Program-made: the position numbers and the translations under genes | Assembly (NCBI GenBank): GCA_020161535.1 | Contig: JAIUNW010000004.1 | Span: 124,001-188,000, forward strand | Origin: Bacteroidota bacterium | GTDB lineage: Bacteria; Bacteroidota; Bacteroidia; Chitinophagales; Chitinophagaceae | Length of the DNA stretch: 64,000 nucleotides | Direction: 5' to 3' | In this document: positions 26,889-34,634 of the stretch, piece by piece | How positions within the stretch are numbered: position 1 is the stretch's first letter | How the letters are laid out: each line of letters starts with the position of its first letter | The notes under the pieces: generated by a model | Databases searched by the model: none | Told to the model about the DNA's origin: nothing | The model's input: only the letters and a program-made list of their open reading frames with translations

Positions 26889-27296
26889 TCAATGAAAAAC
26901 TTTCTTATCGAGTTCTTTTGCTGCAAGGATCATACCCTGCAGGGTTTCTTCTGAAGGTACTTTGCCCGAAAGACCATATTGGCCGTTCACTTCCAGCATT
27001 TTTGCATGCAGGTTGGCAGCATTTCGGGTAGAAAGTTCCCTAACCGTGTCAACCCCCGCCGCTTCGAGCAATTCGGCTGTTTGTCCGGCAACACCACTCA
27101 GGCGAAACAAATCGGCATGATTCACCCAGGTGAGGATTAAAGTCTCGGGAATTTTAGTAGCGGCAGCCAGCTTTTCGCGACCGATCTTGGTGCCAGCTTT
27201 TTCTAATAAGTCGCCTGTTGTATGAATGCCCATTTCCTGAAGCTTGGCTGCATAGGTTTCGCCAATGCCTTCAATATCGATTACCGGATAGCCCAT
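26889..27296 (-). CDS. DUF4332 helix-hairpin-helix protein
   Basis: The 135-residue protein has two helix-hairpin-helix-type segments: IEGIGETYAAKLQEMGIHTT near the start and LSGVAGQTAELLEAAGVDTV in the middle. This matches DUF4332, which resembles the DNA-binding repeats of polymerases and topoisomerases; its function is unknown. It is the first of three close genes (then BON, LysM), 65 nt after the outer-membrane barrel gene. Confidence 0.82.
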   Translation of the reverse strand: MGYPVIDIEGIGETYAAKLQEMGIHTTGDLLEKAGTKIGREKLAAATKIPETLILTWVNHADLFRLSGVAGQTAELLEAAGVDTVRELSTRNAANLHAKMLEVNGQYGLSGKVPSEETLQGMILAAKELDKKVFH

Positions 27297-27361
27297 TTGG
27301 TGGTTTTGGGCAACAAATTAGGGGAAAATCAACAGTCAAAAATAAAAATCAACAAAGCCGA

Positions 27362-28219
27362 TCAATAACTGACGCCGTCCATATCGAGGGGCAGACGCAG
27401 GCCTACCGCCCAGGGACGGTGATCAAGTCCGTTTTTGAACATCGACTCTGGCGAATAATTGCCGTACACGCTGATCGGGCCCAGTTTTACTTCACCCACC
27501 CAGGCGTATTTAAGTGCATTGAGGCCCAGGTTACCCTTGGTTTTCTCCTTGCCATCTTCGCGGGTGATGAATTTATGGCGACTGCTGTATAGATAACTTC
27601 CGGCAATACCGGCACTGAAGCCAATGGAACGCAGCGGATTTCGGCGGGGGGTAAAGTTGAAATTAATCATCACCGGAATGGTCAGGTAATCGGCTGCCAG
27701 TTTGTTCTTGGTATAATCGTGGGTGAGGTCGTCGTACACGGTGGCGGGCTTGTGATCAAATTTCACATCGCTGTCGTACCGGTAATTGTTCAATTCCAAA
27801 CCGAGACCATATTTCAGGTTCACCACGTGCTTGATCAGGTTCAGGCGTTGCATGACAAACCAGATGTTTACATTCACCGACTTGCCATTGCGCAGGTCAA
27901 ACAGTTCTTTGTTGGTGCCGGCGCCATAACCGCTGGTCAAGCCGCTGTAATTCGTTTGGTCGCTAAAGCCGTTAAAGCCAAGGTCGAGCGACAACCAATT
28001 GGTGGTTACATTCGACGGATAGTCCCAATGCCGGCGGTGTATATTGATGGTCAGTTCATCGCGACCGCTGCCTGTGCTGCTGCCGTTTTTCAGGATAATG
28101 ATATTACCAATCTGCATGGTATCGGCAGCGGTTTCAGGTGCTTTTGTTGTGTCGGTTTGTGCCTGTACCTGCACCAGGGCAATTCCCATCAGGGCCAAGA
28201 GGCTGATCTTCTTTAGCAT
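27362..28219 (-). CDS. Outer-membrane beta-barrel protein (PorT-like)
   Basis: Start at the ATG at 28219, which opens a signal peptide (MLKKISLLALMGIALVQVQAQ); the frame is open further upstream but overlaps the previous gene and is not protein-like. The 285-residue product has many amphipathic strands (NWLSLDLGFNGF, KYGLGLELNNYRY, IGFSAGIAGSYLYS) and fits a small PorT-like barrel. It is the third gene after an ECF sigma factor and its anti-sigma, a common Bacteroidetes arrangement, 31 nt from the anti-sigma stop. Confidence 0.8.
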   Translation of the reverse strand: MLKKISLLALMGIALVQVQAQTDTTKAPETAADTMQIGNIIILKNGSSTGSGRDELTINIHRRHWDYPSNVTTNWLSLDLGFNGFSDQTNYSGLTSGYGAGTNKELFDLRNGKSVNVNIWFVMQRLNLIKHVVNLKYGLGLELNNYRYDSDVKFDHKPATVYDDLTHDYTKNKLAADYLTIPVMINFNFTPRRNPLRSIGFSAGIAGSYLYSSRHKFITREDGKEKTKGNLGLNALKYAWVGEVKLGPISVYGNYSPESMFKNGLDHRPWAVGLRLPLDMDGVSY

Positions 28220-28250
28220 GACTTTTCTTTTTCGATAATTAGGTTGTTGA

Positions 28251-29366
28251 TCACTGTTCTGAAGAAGCGGTGAATACACCGGTTCTTTTTTTCTCTGCAC
28301 CCAATGGGTTGTTTTGTTCGAGTACGCGGGTGGCTTTTCGGAACAAGCCGCGAAGCGGTGTTTTTTTGTTCTCGCTTGTACCATCAACGTATATATAATC
28401 TTCCCGGGAAGGCGATTTGTCGGTTTTTACATAGATATATTCTGGTTCTGCTGGTTTATTACCAATGGCCGCTGCAAGTGGCGTTACTTCTTCCTTCGCG
28501 TTGTGCAGCGGAATCGATGCAGCAACGGCTGGTTTTTGTGAGCCGGTTTCATTTACAGCCAGTTGGGGTAAGGAGGGCTGACTAACCAGCGGTTGTATCG
28601 AAGCTGGTTTCTCAGCGCTTTCCGGTAATACGGGTGTAACCAGGTTTTTGTTACTGCGTTGGGGCGAGGGCGAGTCATTGTTGACCAATATCGGTTGTTC
28701 CTTACCGTTAGACGCTGCTTGCCCGGGCAATTGTTTCGGTGCTTCGGGGCTGGCAGCGGCGTTTTTCATTGAATCAGGTTCAACGGCAGTTGCTTTTTGT
28801 GGTGGATTGGCTGCTTCTTTTTGGGCAAGGCCTGCCTTTTCAGGTTGCGATGGCTGCCGGTCGCCGCGCAGCCAGAACAATCCTGCTATCAATAAAACGA
28901 TCGCCGCCGCTGCCATTGAAAACCAAAGACCGATAACCGGTTTGCGTTCGGCCTGCTGCTGTCGATACAACGAATGCTTATCTGGAAAAACAATCGCCGC
29001 ATCCGGCTGTAACCGGGCCTGTTGTATCAGTTCAAAATCAACCTGGAATTCAGGATGGTTGTACACGAACAATTCGGTGGCTGCCTTTTCTTCGTTGGTC
29101 AATTCATCGTCGCAATAGCGTACGAAAAACGACTCGAAATTGGTCATGTTCACCAGGCTGGTATCTGTTGTACGGTACAATGCTTCTTTATCGGGGAATA
29201 CCAGCTCATTTGCCGGCAACACGGCCTGCAACAGCATGTCCAATTCTTCTTTCAGGTCGGGGTGTTGAGCTACAAAAACACCAACGGCCTCTTTCTCTGC
29301 CGCCGTCAACTCATTGTCGGCATAAAGCAGGAAAAATTCCTCGTAATTATTTCTATTGATGTTCAT
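28251..29366 (-). CDS. Membrane anti-sigma factor with duplicated N-terminal domain
   Basis: The 371-residue protein has two tandem copies of a cytosolic domain: residues 7-65 (NYEEFFLLYADNELTAAEK ... VFPDKEALYR) and 76-135 (NFESFFVRYCDDELTNEEK ... VFPDKHSLYR). One membrane helix follows (about 146-166), then a long Pro/Gln/Ser-rich, probably disordered periplasmic tail. The first part looks like the sigma-binding region of anti-sigma factors but lacks zinc ligands. It starts 2 nt after the ECF sigma stop, so it very probably inhibits that sigma. No TonB receptor follows, so this is not a FecIR-type unit. Confidence 0.8.
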   Translation of the reverse strand: MNINRNNYEEFFLLYADNELTAAEKEAVGVFVAQHPDLKEELDMLLQAVLPANELVFPDKEALYRTTDTSLVNMTNFESFFVRYCDDELTNEEKAATELFVYNHPEFQVDFELIQQARLQPDAAIVFPDKHSLYRQQQAERKPVIGLWFSMAAAAIVLLIAGLFWLRGDRQPSQPEKAGLAQKEAANPPQKATAVEPDSMKNAAASPEAPKQLPGQAASNGKEQPILVNNDSPSPQRSNKNLVTPVLPESAEKPASIQPLVSQPSLPQLAVNETGSQKPAVAASIPLHNAKEEVTPLAAAIGNKPAEPEYIYVKTDKSPSREDYIYVDGTSENKKTPLRGLFRKATRVLEQNNPLGAEKKRTGVFTASSEQ

Positions 29367-29368
29367 GT

Positions 29369-29854
29369 TTACAATACGTTTTCCGGTTTCACCAGGTAGT
29401 TTTTCAATTGGATGCGGGCGCGGTGCAGGTACACTTTCACCTGACTTTCACTCAGGGAAGTGATCCGCCCTATTTCTTCATAGCTATAGCCTTCATAGTC
29501 TTTCAGCAATACCAGGCTGCGCTGGGTTTCGCTGAGGCGCTGTAGTGCTTCTTCCAAAATCTTCTTCAGGTTGTTCACGGGCCGATGCACGACTTTGGCC
29601 TGCTCGCTGAATTCTTCTTTCAAAACCATCCGCTTCGATTTACGCAAGTGGTCGATCATTTGGTGATAGGCCACCGTAAAAAGATAACTCTTGCATTTGT
29701 CGTAGCTAACCTCTTCGCGGTGCTGCCACATTTTCTCAAAAGCCGATTGTACAATGTCTTTCGCATCGTCGTCTTGCTTGAGGTTTTTTACTATAAAGCG
29801 ATACACATTATCTGCGTAAAGCCTTACACATTCGTTGTATTCCCTTTCAGTCAT
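29369..29854 (-). CDS. ECF RNA polymerase sigma factor
   Basis: A sigma-70 ECF factor: region 2 (NVYRFIVKNLKQ, DIVQSAFEKMWQHREE, KSYLFTVAYHQMIDHLRKSKR) and region 4 (LSETQRSLVLLKDYEGYSYE with EEIGRITSLSESQVKVYLHRAR). The preferred start is the Met at 29854 (MTEREYNE), as family members begin; an ATG at 29896 would add 14 residues. It is followed by its probable anti-sigma gene and a barrel gene. It likely directs transcription of envelope genes, including this unit. Confidence 0.9.
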   Translation of the reverse strand: MTEREYNECVRLYADNVYRFIVKNLKQDDDAKDIVQSAFEKMWQHREEVSYDKCKSYLFTVAYHQMIDHLRKSKRMVLKEEFSEQAKVVHRPVNNLKKILEEALQRLSETQRSLVLLKDYEGYSYEEIGRITSLSESQVKVYLHRARIQLKNYLVKPENVL

Positions 29855-29930
29855 GAGGCAGTTGCTGTTGAATTCCCGAGGCTGGTTTGTATACATAATA
29901 CGCACCAGCGGCCGATAAAGTTACAGGATG

Positions 29931-29960
29931 AAAAAAAAGCCCGTGGAAATCCACAGGCTT
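29931..29960 (-). terminator. Rho-independent terminator for the small membrane protein gene
   Basis: On the minus strand AAGCCTGTGGA pairs with TCCACGGGCTT (one mismatch) around a 2-nt loop and is followed by eight T residues. It ends the transcript of the gene ending at 29990 and insulates the sigma gene. Confidence 0.82.
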
Positions 29961-29989
29961 ACTAAAAACTAAACGTGTAATCTACTGAT

Positions 29990-30214
29990 TCAGAAAGCTA
30001 TATATAATAAGTTTCGGGTCATGGAGTCGAAAATCACCGAAACACCCGGGTCCACTTCTTTCGGGGTTGTTGGGCAACTGCTGCCGCCGTTTTCGTTGCA
30101 AGCCTGCTTCATTTTATTGCGAGCCATCTGTTTGCTGACTGCCTGGTAACCGGTAATAACAAGGGCCAGTGCAATCATCAAGGCCAGCAATTGTTTGGTG
30201 GAAGGCTTTTTCAT
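29990..30214 (-). CDS. Small single-helix protein, unknown
   Basis: I do not recognise this 74-residue protein. Start taken at the ATG at 30214 (MKKPSTKQLL); the frame upstream shows no further signal. It has one N-terminal helix (about residues 7-25) and a short tail with two cysteines (QACNENGGSSCP). A good terminator follows, and the frame is AT/GC-balanced like its neighbours. It could be a membrane-anchored or exported peptide. Confidence 0.55.
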   Translation of the reverse strand: MKKPSTKQLLALMIALALVITGYQAVSKQMARNKMKQACNENGGSSCPTTPKEVDPGVSVIFDSMTRNLLYIAF

Positions 30215-30309
30215 GCAGCTTTTTCCCGTTAGACGCGAATCTACTGGCAATAGTTACAGGTTGTGGCTAAAAAAAGTTAAAATCTGCCGAAGCGCTTGCA
30301 TCGAGGGAT

Positions 30310-30317
30310 TATTTTTG
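30310..30317 (+). promoter_or_regulatory. TAnnTTTG -7 box upstream of kbl
   Basis: TATTTTTG lies 16 nt upstream of the kbl ATG (30334). No clear -33 TTTG is seen at the usual spacing. Confidence 0.4.
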
Positions 30318-30333
30318 CCGGAAATCAAATGAT

Positions 30334-31515
30334 ATGAATGAGGCTTTCGTACAACGGATAGGGACTGAACTAAAAGAAATAGATGCTGCGGGGCTCACCA
30401 AAAAAGAGCGTATCATCACCAGTGAGCAGGGTGCGGAAATCATGGTGAATGGCAAGAAGGTGTTGAATTTCTGCGCCAACAATTACCTGGGTTTGTCGTC
30501 GCATCCGAAAGTAATTGAAGCGGCACACGAAGCCATCAAGACCCATGGGTATGGAATGAGCAGTGTCCGTTTTATTTGCGGTACGCAAGACATTCATAAA
30601 GAACTGGAACAAAAAATCTCTCGCTTTTTAGGTACAGAAGATACCATTCTCTATGCCGCGGCATTCGACGCCAATGGCGGGGTGTTTGAACCGCTTTTCG
30701 GCGAGCAGGATGCCATCATTTCCGATGAACTGAACCATGCGTCGATTATTGATGGCGTTCGTTTGTGCAAGGCGCAACGGTTCCGCTACAAGCACAATGA
30801 TATGGCCGATTTGGAAACGCAACTGAAAGCCGCGGCTGCTTGCCGGAGTCGCATCATTGTGACCGATGGCTCTTTCAGCATGGATGGTACCATCGCGCAG
30901 CTCGATAAAATTGTGGCATTGGCCGAACAATACGATGCGATTGTAATGATTGATGAGTGCCACTCGTCGGGTTTCTTGGGTAAAACCGGTCGCGGTACCC
31001 ACGAATACCGCGGCGTGATGGGCAAGATTGATATCATTACAGGTACCCTGGGTAAGGCCCTGGGCGGTGCTTCGGGCGGGTTCACCAGTGGCCGCAAAGA
31101 GATCATCGAAATGTTGCGGCAGCGCAGCCGGCCCTACCTGTTCAGCAATACCGTGGCACCCGCCATTGTGGGTGCTTCGATTGCGGTATTGGATATGTTG
31201 AGCAGTACCACCGATTTGCGCGATCAACTCGAAGCCAACACAAAATATTTCCGGGAGAAGATGACAGCCGCGGGGTTCGACATCAAACCGGGCGATCATC
31301 CCATTGTGCCGATCATGTTGTACGATGCGGTGGTGGCGCAGCAATTTGCCGCCGCGCTATTGGAAGAAGGCATTTATGTGATTGGCTTTTTCTTTCCGGT
31401 GGTGGCTAAGGGCAAGGCGCGGATTCGCGTGCAGCTCAGCGCCGCGCATACCCGCGAGCACCTCGACAAAGCGATTGCCGCTTTCAGCAAGGTAAAAGCG
31501 AAACTGGGGCTGTAG
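30334..31515 (+). CDS. kbl: Glycine C-acetyltransferase (2-amino-3-ketobutyrate CoA ligase)
   Basis: The 393-residue PLP enzyme matches E. coli Kbl throughout: KKERIITSEQGAEI, INFCANNYLGL-type VLNFCANNYLGLSSHP, SVRFICGTQDIHKELE, and SDELNHASIIDGVRLCKA. The PLP lysine is K241 in GTLGKALGGASGG. It cleaves 2-amino-3-ketobutyrate with CoA to glycine and acetyl-CoA in threonine degradation. Serine palmitoyltransferase is a close relative, but the SVRFICGTQD block points to Kbl. No threonine dehydrogenase gene is adjacent. Confidence 0.92.
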   Translation: MNEAFVQRIGTELKEIDAAGLTKKERIITSEQGAEIMVNGKKVLNFCANNYLGLSSHPKVIEAAHEAIKTHGYGMSSVRFICGTQDIHKELEQKISRFLGTEDTILYAAAFDANGGVFEPLFGEQDAIISDELNHASIIDGVRLCKAQRFRYKHNDMADLETQLKAAAACRSRIIVTDGSFSMDGTIAQLDKIVALAEQYDAIVMIDECHSSGFLGKTGRGTHEYRGVMGKIDIITGTLGKALGGASGGFTSGRKEIIEMLRQRSRPYLFSNTVAPAIVGASIAVLDMLSSTTDLRDQLEANTKYFREKMTAAGFDIKPGDHPIVPIMLYDAVVAQQFAAALLEEGIYVIGFFFPVVAKGKARIRVQLSAAHTREHLDKAIAAFSKVKAKLGL

Positions 31516-31521
31516 TTTTTT

Positions 31522-31546
31522 ACCCGTCGGGTGCGACCCGACGGGT
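31522..31546. repeat. ACCCGWCGGGT inverted pair (hairpin)
   Basis: ACCCGTCGGGT (31522-31532) and ACCCGACGGGT (31536-31546) form a perfect hairpin with a 3-nt loop between the convergent kbl and ridA genes. T residues precede, rather than follow, the stem on the plus strand, so it is not a standard terminator. Confidence 0.85.
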
Positions 31547-31550
31547 AGAA

Positions 31551-31934
31551 TCAACCCAAAAAGGCGATAACGGAAATTTCGACGTTTACGCCGCGGGGCA
31601 GGCCTTTCACGGCAACGGTTTCGCGGGCAGGAAAGTCGCTGCTGAAATAGCTGCCATACACTTCGTTGACCTGCGCAAAGTGCGACATATCCGACAAAAA
31701 AATGCTGGTTTTGACGATGTGGGTGAAATCGGCACCAGCGGCGGACAATACAGCTTTCAGGTTTTCCATCACCTGTTTTGTTTCGCTGGGAATATCGCTG
31801 GTAACCAGGTTGCCGGTACTGGGTTCGAAAGCAACCTGGCCGGAAACAAATAGTAGGTTACCGGCCCGAACGGCCTGGCTATAGGGGCCAATGGGCGCCG
31901 GGGCGGCGTTGGTATTGATGATCTTTTTTTCCAT
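31551..31934 (-). CDS. ridA: RidA/YjgF imine deaminase
   Basis: Start set at the ATG at 31934 (MEKKIINTNAAPAP); upstream codons are not family-like. The 127-residue protein has the RidA motifs GPYSQAV, NLKAVLSAAGADFTHIVKTSIFL and ETVAVKGLPRGVNVEISVIA. It removes reactive enamine/imine intermediates from PLP enzymes. It lies next to kbl (convergent), a PLP enzyme that could generate such intermediates. It diverges from tsaB by 32 nt. Confidence 0.9.
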   Translation of the reverse strand: MEKKIINTNAAPAPIGPYSQAVRAGNLLFVSGQVAFEPSTGNLVTSDIPSETKQVMENLKAVLSAAGADFTHIVKTSIFLSDMSHFAQVNEVYGSYFSSDFPARETVAVKGLPRGVNVEISVIAFLG

Positions 31935-31938
31935 GACA

Positions 31939-31963
31939 CAAAAATAATTGGTTTGTATTTTTG
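31939..31963. promoter_or_regulatory. Divergent TATTTTTG boxes between ridA and tsaB
   Basis: TATTTTTG occurs on the minus strand at 31939-31946 (4 nt from the ridA ATG) and on the plus strand at 31956-31963 (3 nt from the tsaB ATG). Both match TAnnTTTG. At the usual spacing to the start site these would give leaderless or nearly leaderless mRNAs. Confidence 0.4.
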
Positions 31964-31966
31964 GCG

Positions 31967-32653
31967 ATGGTTTCTTCTCCATTGCTGCTTTTTATTGATA
32001 CCACCAGCGGTTCATCGCAAATAGCCCTGGCAGCAGGCAACCAGGTGCTGGCGAGCGACCAATGCCTGGCCCAGCAAGACCAGGCGCCCTGGCTTCAACC
32101 CGCCATCGGGCGCTTGTTTGAAACGGCGGGCCTACGCATGGCGGCAATAGATGCGGTAGCTGTATCGGCCGGACCGGGGTCTTATACCGGCTTGCGCATT
32201 GGAATGGCCAGCGCCAAGGGGATTTGCTTTGCGCTCAACAAGCCGCTTATCGCCCTAGATACCCTAAAAATCATGGCGGCGGCAACGGTACCCGTCAGCC
32301 CGGACGAGGCTATTATTTGTCCGCAGATCGACGCCCGCCGTCTCGAGGTTTTCACTGCCGTGTACAACAGGCAATTGACCGAACTCGAGCCCCCGCAGGC
32401 GCTCATATTAACAGAAAATAGTTATGCCCGATGGCTCACCGATTACCCGGTTATTTTCACGGGATCAGGTGCAGTGAAATGTAAAAGCTTGTTAAAATAT
32501 GAAAACGCTTTATATGTACCGCTGCCAGCTACCTTGTCCGCATCGTTGGCCCTGGCAGCCGAAAGCTTTGCCAGCCAGGCATTTGCCAATTTGGTAACGG
32601 CCGAACCGTTTTACGTGAAAGCTTTTTACACACCCGCAAAAGCAAATTCCTGA
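31967..32653 (+). CDS. tsaB: tRNA threonylcarbamoyladenosine modification protein TsaB
   Basis: Start placed at the ATG at 31967 (MVSSPLLLFIDTTSGSSQIAL), 6 nt after an in-frame TTG. The 228-residue protein has the TsaB/YeaZ pattern: IDTTSGSSQIALA, DAVAVSAGPGSYTGLRIGMASAKGI, and a C-terminal YVKAFYTP. TsaB partners TsaD in making t6A on ANN-decoding tRNAs. It is the only gene of that pathway in the window. Confidence 0.92.
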   Translation: MVSSPLLLFIDTTSGSSQIALAAGNQVLASDQCLAQQDQAPWLQPAIGRLFETAGLRMAAIDAVAVSAGPGSYTGLRIGMASAKGICFALNKPLIALDTLKIMAAATVPVSPDEAIICPQIDARRLEVFTAVYNRQLTELEPPQALILTENSYARWLTDYPVIFTGSGAVKCKSLLKYENALYVPLPATLSASLALAAESFASQAFANLVTAEPFYVKAFYTPAKANS

Positions 32654-32675
32654 AGCATCTTAAAAAATTGTTATG

Positions 32676-32683
32676 TAAATTTG
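32676..32683 (+). promoter_or_regulatory. TAnnTTTG -7 box upstream of the ArsR-type regulator
   Basis: TAAATTTG lies 48 nt upstream of the regulator ATG (32732), in the gap after tsaB. No -33 element is evident. Confidence 0.4.
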
Positions 32684-32731
32684 CGGTGTTAAGGTTAAGG
32701 TAAACAATGAATTTTTAATCCAATCTCGATT

Positions 32732-33076
32732 ATGAGTACAGTAGCATCTGGAAATTTTCTGGTGGTTAATGAAGCAGAAGGTCCTGAAATGAAAGTTGAC
32801 TTTTTACATGTTAAGAAGGCCGCGCTCACCCTTCGGGCAATGAATCACAAGCTCCGTCAACAGATCATGAAACTGTTGGAGGAGAATGATAAATTGACTG
32901 TAACGGAGATTTATGTGCGGTTGCGTCTCGAGCAATCGGTCGCCTCTCAGCATCTTGCCATTCTACGGAGGGCGGGAATTGTGAAAACTGAAAGAGACGG
33001 CAAATTCATCTACTACCGGCTGAATGAGCCGCGCATTGTAGAGATCAGCCGTTGCGTAGAAGAGATTATTAATTAA
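32732..33076 (+). CDS. ArsR-type winged-helix regulator
   Basis: The 114-residue protein has an ArsR-like winged helix: MNHKLRQQIMKLLEEN, the recognition segment LEQSVASQHLAILRRAGIV, and wing TERDGKFIYYRLN. It contains one cysteine only (near residue 107), so it lacks the dithiol pair of BigR/SqrR sulfur sensors. It stands directly upstream of a persulfide dioxygenase-rhodanese gene, the typical partner of BigR. It may sense something else, act through a single thiol, or control an unrelated target. Confidence 0.82.
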   Translation: MSTVASGNFLVVNEAEGPEMKVDFLHVKKAALTLRAMNHKLRQQIMKLLEENDKLTVTEIYVRLRLEQSVASQHLAILRRAGIVKTERDGKFIYYRLNEPRIVEISRCVEEIIN

Positions 33077-33091
33077 GTCAAGCGTAAAATT

Positions 33092-33160
33092 CAAAAAGTC
33101 AAAACCAGGTCGATCACTGTGTAGGTTTTTCAACCAACAGCGACCTGTTTTTGACTTTTG
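33092..33160. other. Long inverted repeat between regulator and persulfide dioxygenase genes
   Basis: Bases 33092-33112 (caaaaagtcaaaaccaggtcg) — 21 nt with one bulge and one mismatch — pair with 33141-33160, leaving a 28-nt loop with a small inner GGTT/AACC stem. The downstream arm is followed by ATTTTTCG. It sits just before the metallohydrolase start and could end the regulator transcript or regulate the next gene. Confidence 0.6.
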
Positions 33161-33187
33161 ATTTTTCGCTTTGTAAAACGTTTCAAA

Positions 33188-34594
33188 TTGTATATCCAAC
33201 AACTCTATACTTCCTGTTTGTCTGAAGCTGCTTACTACATCGAAAGTGAGGGGCAAGCAGCAGTGATCGACCCACTGCGTGATATCGATAGTTATGTTGA
33301 ACTGGCCAAAAGCCGGGGCGCATCGATAAAGTATATTTTCGAAACCCATTTTCACGCTGATTTTATCAGTGGTCATCTCGACTTAAGCAAGGCCACTGGT
33401 GCACCCATCGTATACGGACCCGGTACGGTAACCAAGTACCCGATTCACCTCGCTAAAGATGCTGAACGTTTTACCATCGGCAAGGTCTCGATTGAAGTGT
33501 TGCATACACCCGGACATACCATTGAATCGTCGTGTTATTTATTGCGCGATGAACAGGATTTACCCTATGCAGTTTTCACTGGCGATACGCTTTTTGTGGG
33601 TGATGTAGGTCGCCCGGATTTGAGCAGCGGTCAACTGAGCAAAGAAGAACTCGCCGGCCTCTTATACGATAGTTTGCAAAACAAAATCATCCCCCTGCCC
33701 GATGAGGTGATTGTTTATCCGGCACACGGGCCAGGCAGTGCTTGCGGAAAACAATTGGGGGCCGAAACCCAAAGCACCATCGGTCAGCAAAAACGCAGCA
33801 ACTATGCTTTGCAGGCCGGTAGCCGCGAACAATTTATTGAAGAAGTAAACGCCGGACTCGAAGCGCCGCCGCAATATTTTCCCATCAATGCCCGGATCAA
33901 TAAAGAAGGGTATCACGCGCTGGATGCGGTTCTTGAAAAAGGTATGCAGGCACTGACCCCTGATGAATTGCAGGTTAGGTTGAAAACGAGCGATGTGCTG
34001 CTGATCGACACGCGGCCATCTGCCGAATTTGTGTCGGGTTTTGTTCCCGGCGCCATCAGTATTGGGCTCGATGGTCGTTTTGCAGAATGGGCCGGCAGCT
34101 TATTGCCATTCGACCAACCCATTTTACTGGTTACCGACCCCGGCAAAGAAGAAGAGTCGGTGATTCGATTGGCCCGTGTTGGTTTCGACAAAATGGAAGG
34201 GTACCTGGCCGGCGGCTTCGCTGCCTGGCAAGCGGCTGAAAAACCGATCGACCTGATCATTGATGTGGAGGCCGATGAGCTGGCCATGGACTTACCGCAT
34301 GATCCCCATCTCCTGGTATTGGATGTACGCAAGCCCGCCGAATACGGTGAAGGGCATATTGCCGGTGCCTTGAATATTCCATTGAACGATCTCCATGACC
34401 CTGCCAGCATGGCCAATATTGAAGACCACCACAACCTTTACGTGCATTGCGCCGGGGGATACCGGAGTGTGATTGCTGCCAGCCTGCTCAAACGCCAGGG
34501 CATTCATAACCTGCGCAATGTAACTGGCGGATGGAAATCAATCAAGGAACAAGAGGGCATCCCCATTGAAAAGGAGCCCAGTGTGTTGAATTGA
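33188..34594 (+). CDS. Persulfide-dioxygenase-like MBL protein with two rhodanese domains
   Basis: The start is taken as the TTG at 33188, giving MYIQQLYTSCLSEAAYYIES, the usual family opening; no ATG fits. Residues 1-230 are a metallo-beta-lactamase domain with H54-F-H56-A-D58-F59, then TPGHT and GDTLFVGDVGRPDL. The usual final His of HxHxDH is Phe59. Rhodanese domain 1 (about 260-360) lacks the active-site Cys (VTDPGKEEE), so it is structural. Rhodanese domain 2 (about 365-465) has Cys421 in VHCAGGYRS. The architecture fits sulfide/persulfide oxidation: dioxygenase to sulfite and rhodanese transfer. The upstream ArsR-type gene is its likely regulator. Confidence 0.88.
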   Translation: MYIQQLYTSCLSEAAYYIESEGQAAVIDPLRDIDSYVELAKSRGASIKYIFETHFHADFISGHLDLSKATGAPIVYGPGTVTKYPIHLAKDAERFTIGKVSIEVLHTPGHTIESSCYLLRDEQDLPYAVFTGDTLFVGDVGRPDLSSGQLSKEELAGLLYDSLQNKIIPLPDEVIVYPAHGPGSACGKQLGAETQSTIGQQKRSNYALQAGSREQFIEEVNAGLEAPPQYFPINARINKEGYHALDAVLEKGMQALTPDELQVRLKTSDVLLIDTRPSAEFVSGFVPGAISIGLDGRFAEWAGSLLPFDQPILLVTDPGKEEESVIRLARVGFDKMEGYLAGGFAAWQAAEKPIDLIIDVEADELAMDLPHDPHLLVLDVRKPAEYGEGHIAGALNIPLNDLHDPASMANIEDHHNLYVHCAGGYRSVIAASLLKRQGIHNLRNVTGGWKSIKEQEGIPIEKEPSVLN

Positions 34595-34634
34595 GCCGGG
34601 CAAAATCAGCCGCATTTTCGCGTTAAATGCATCC

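Noticed and set aside
30628..31344. 238-codon frame opposite kbl
   Set aside because: Antisense shadow of a highly conserved enzyme gene.
31522..31546. Hairpin between kbl and ridA as a bidirectional terminator
   Set aside because: T residues precede rather than follow the stem on either strand; treated as a copy of the dispersed palindrome instead.
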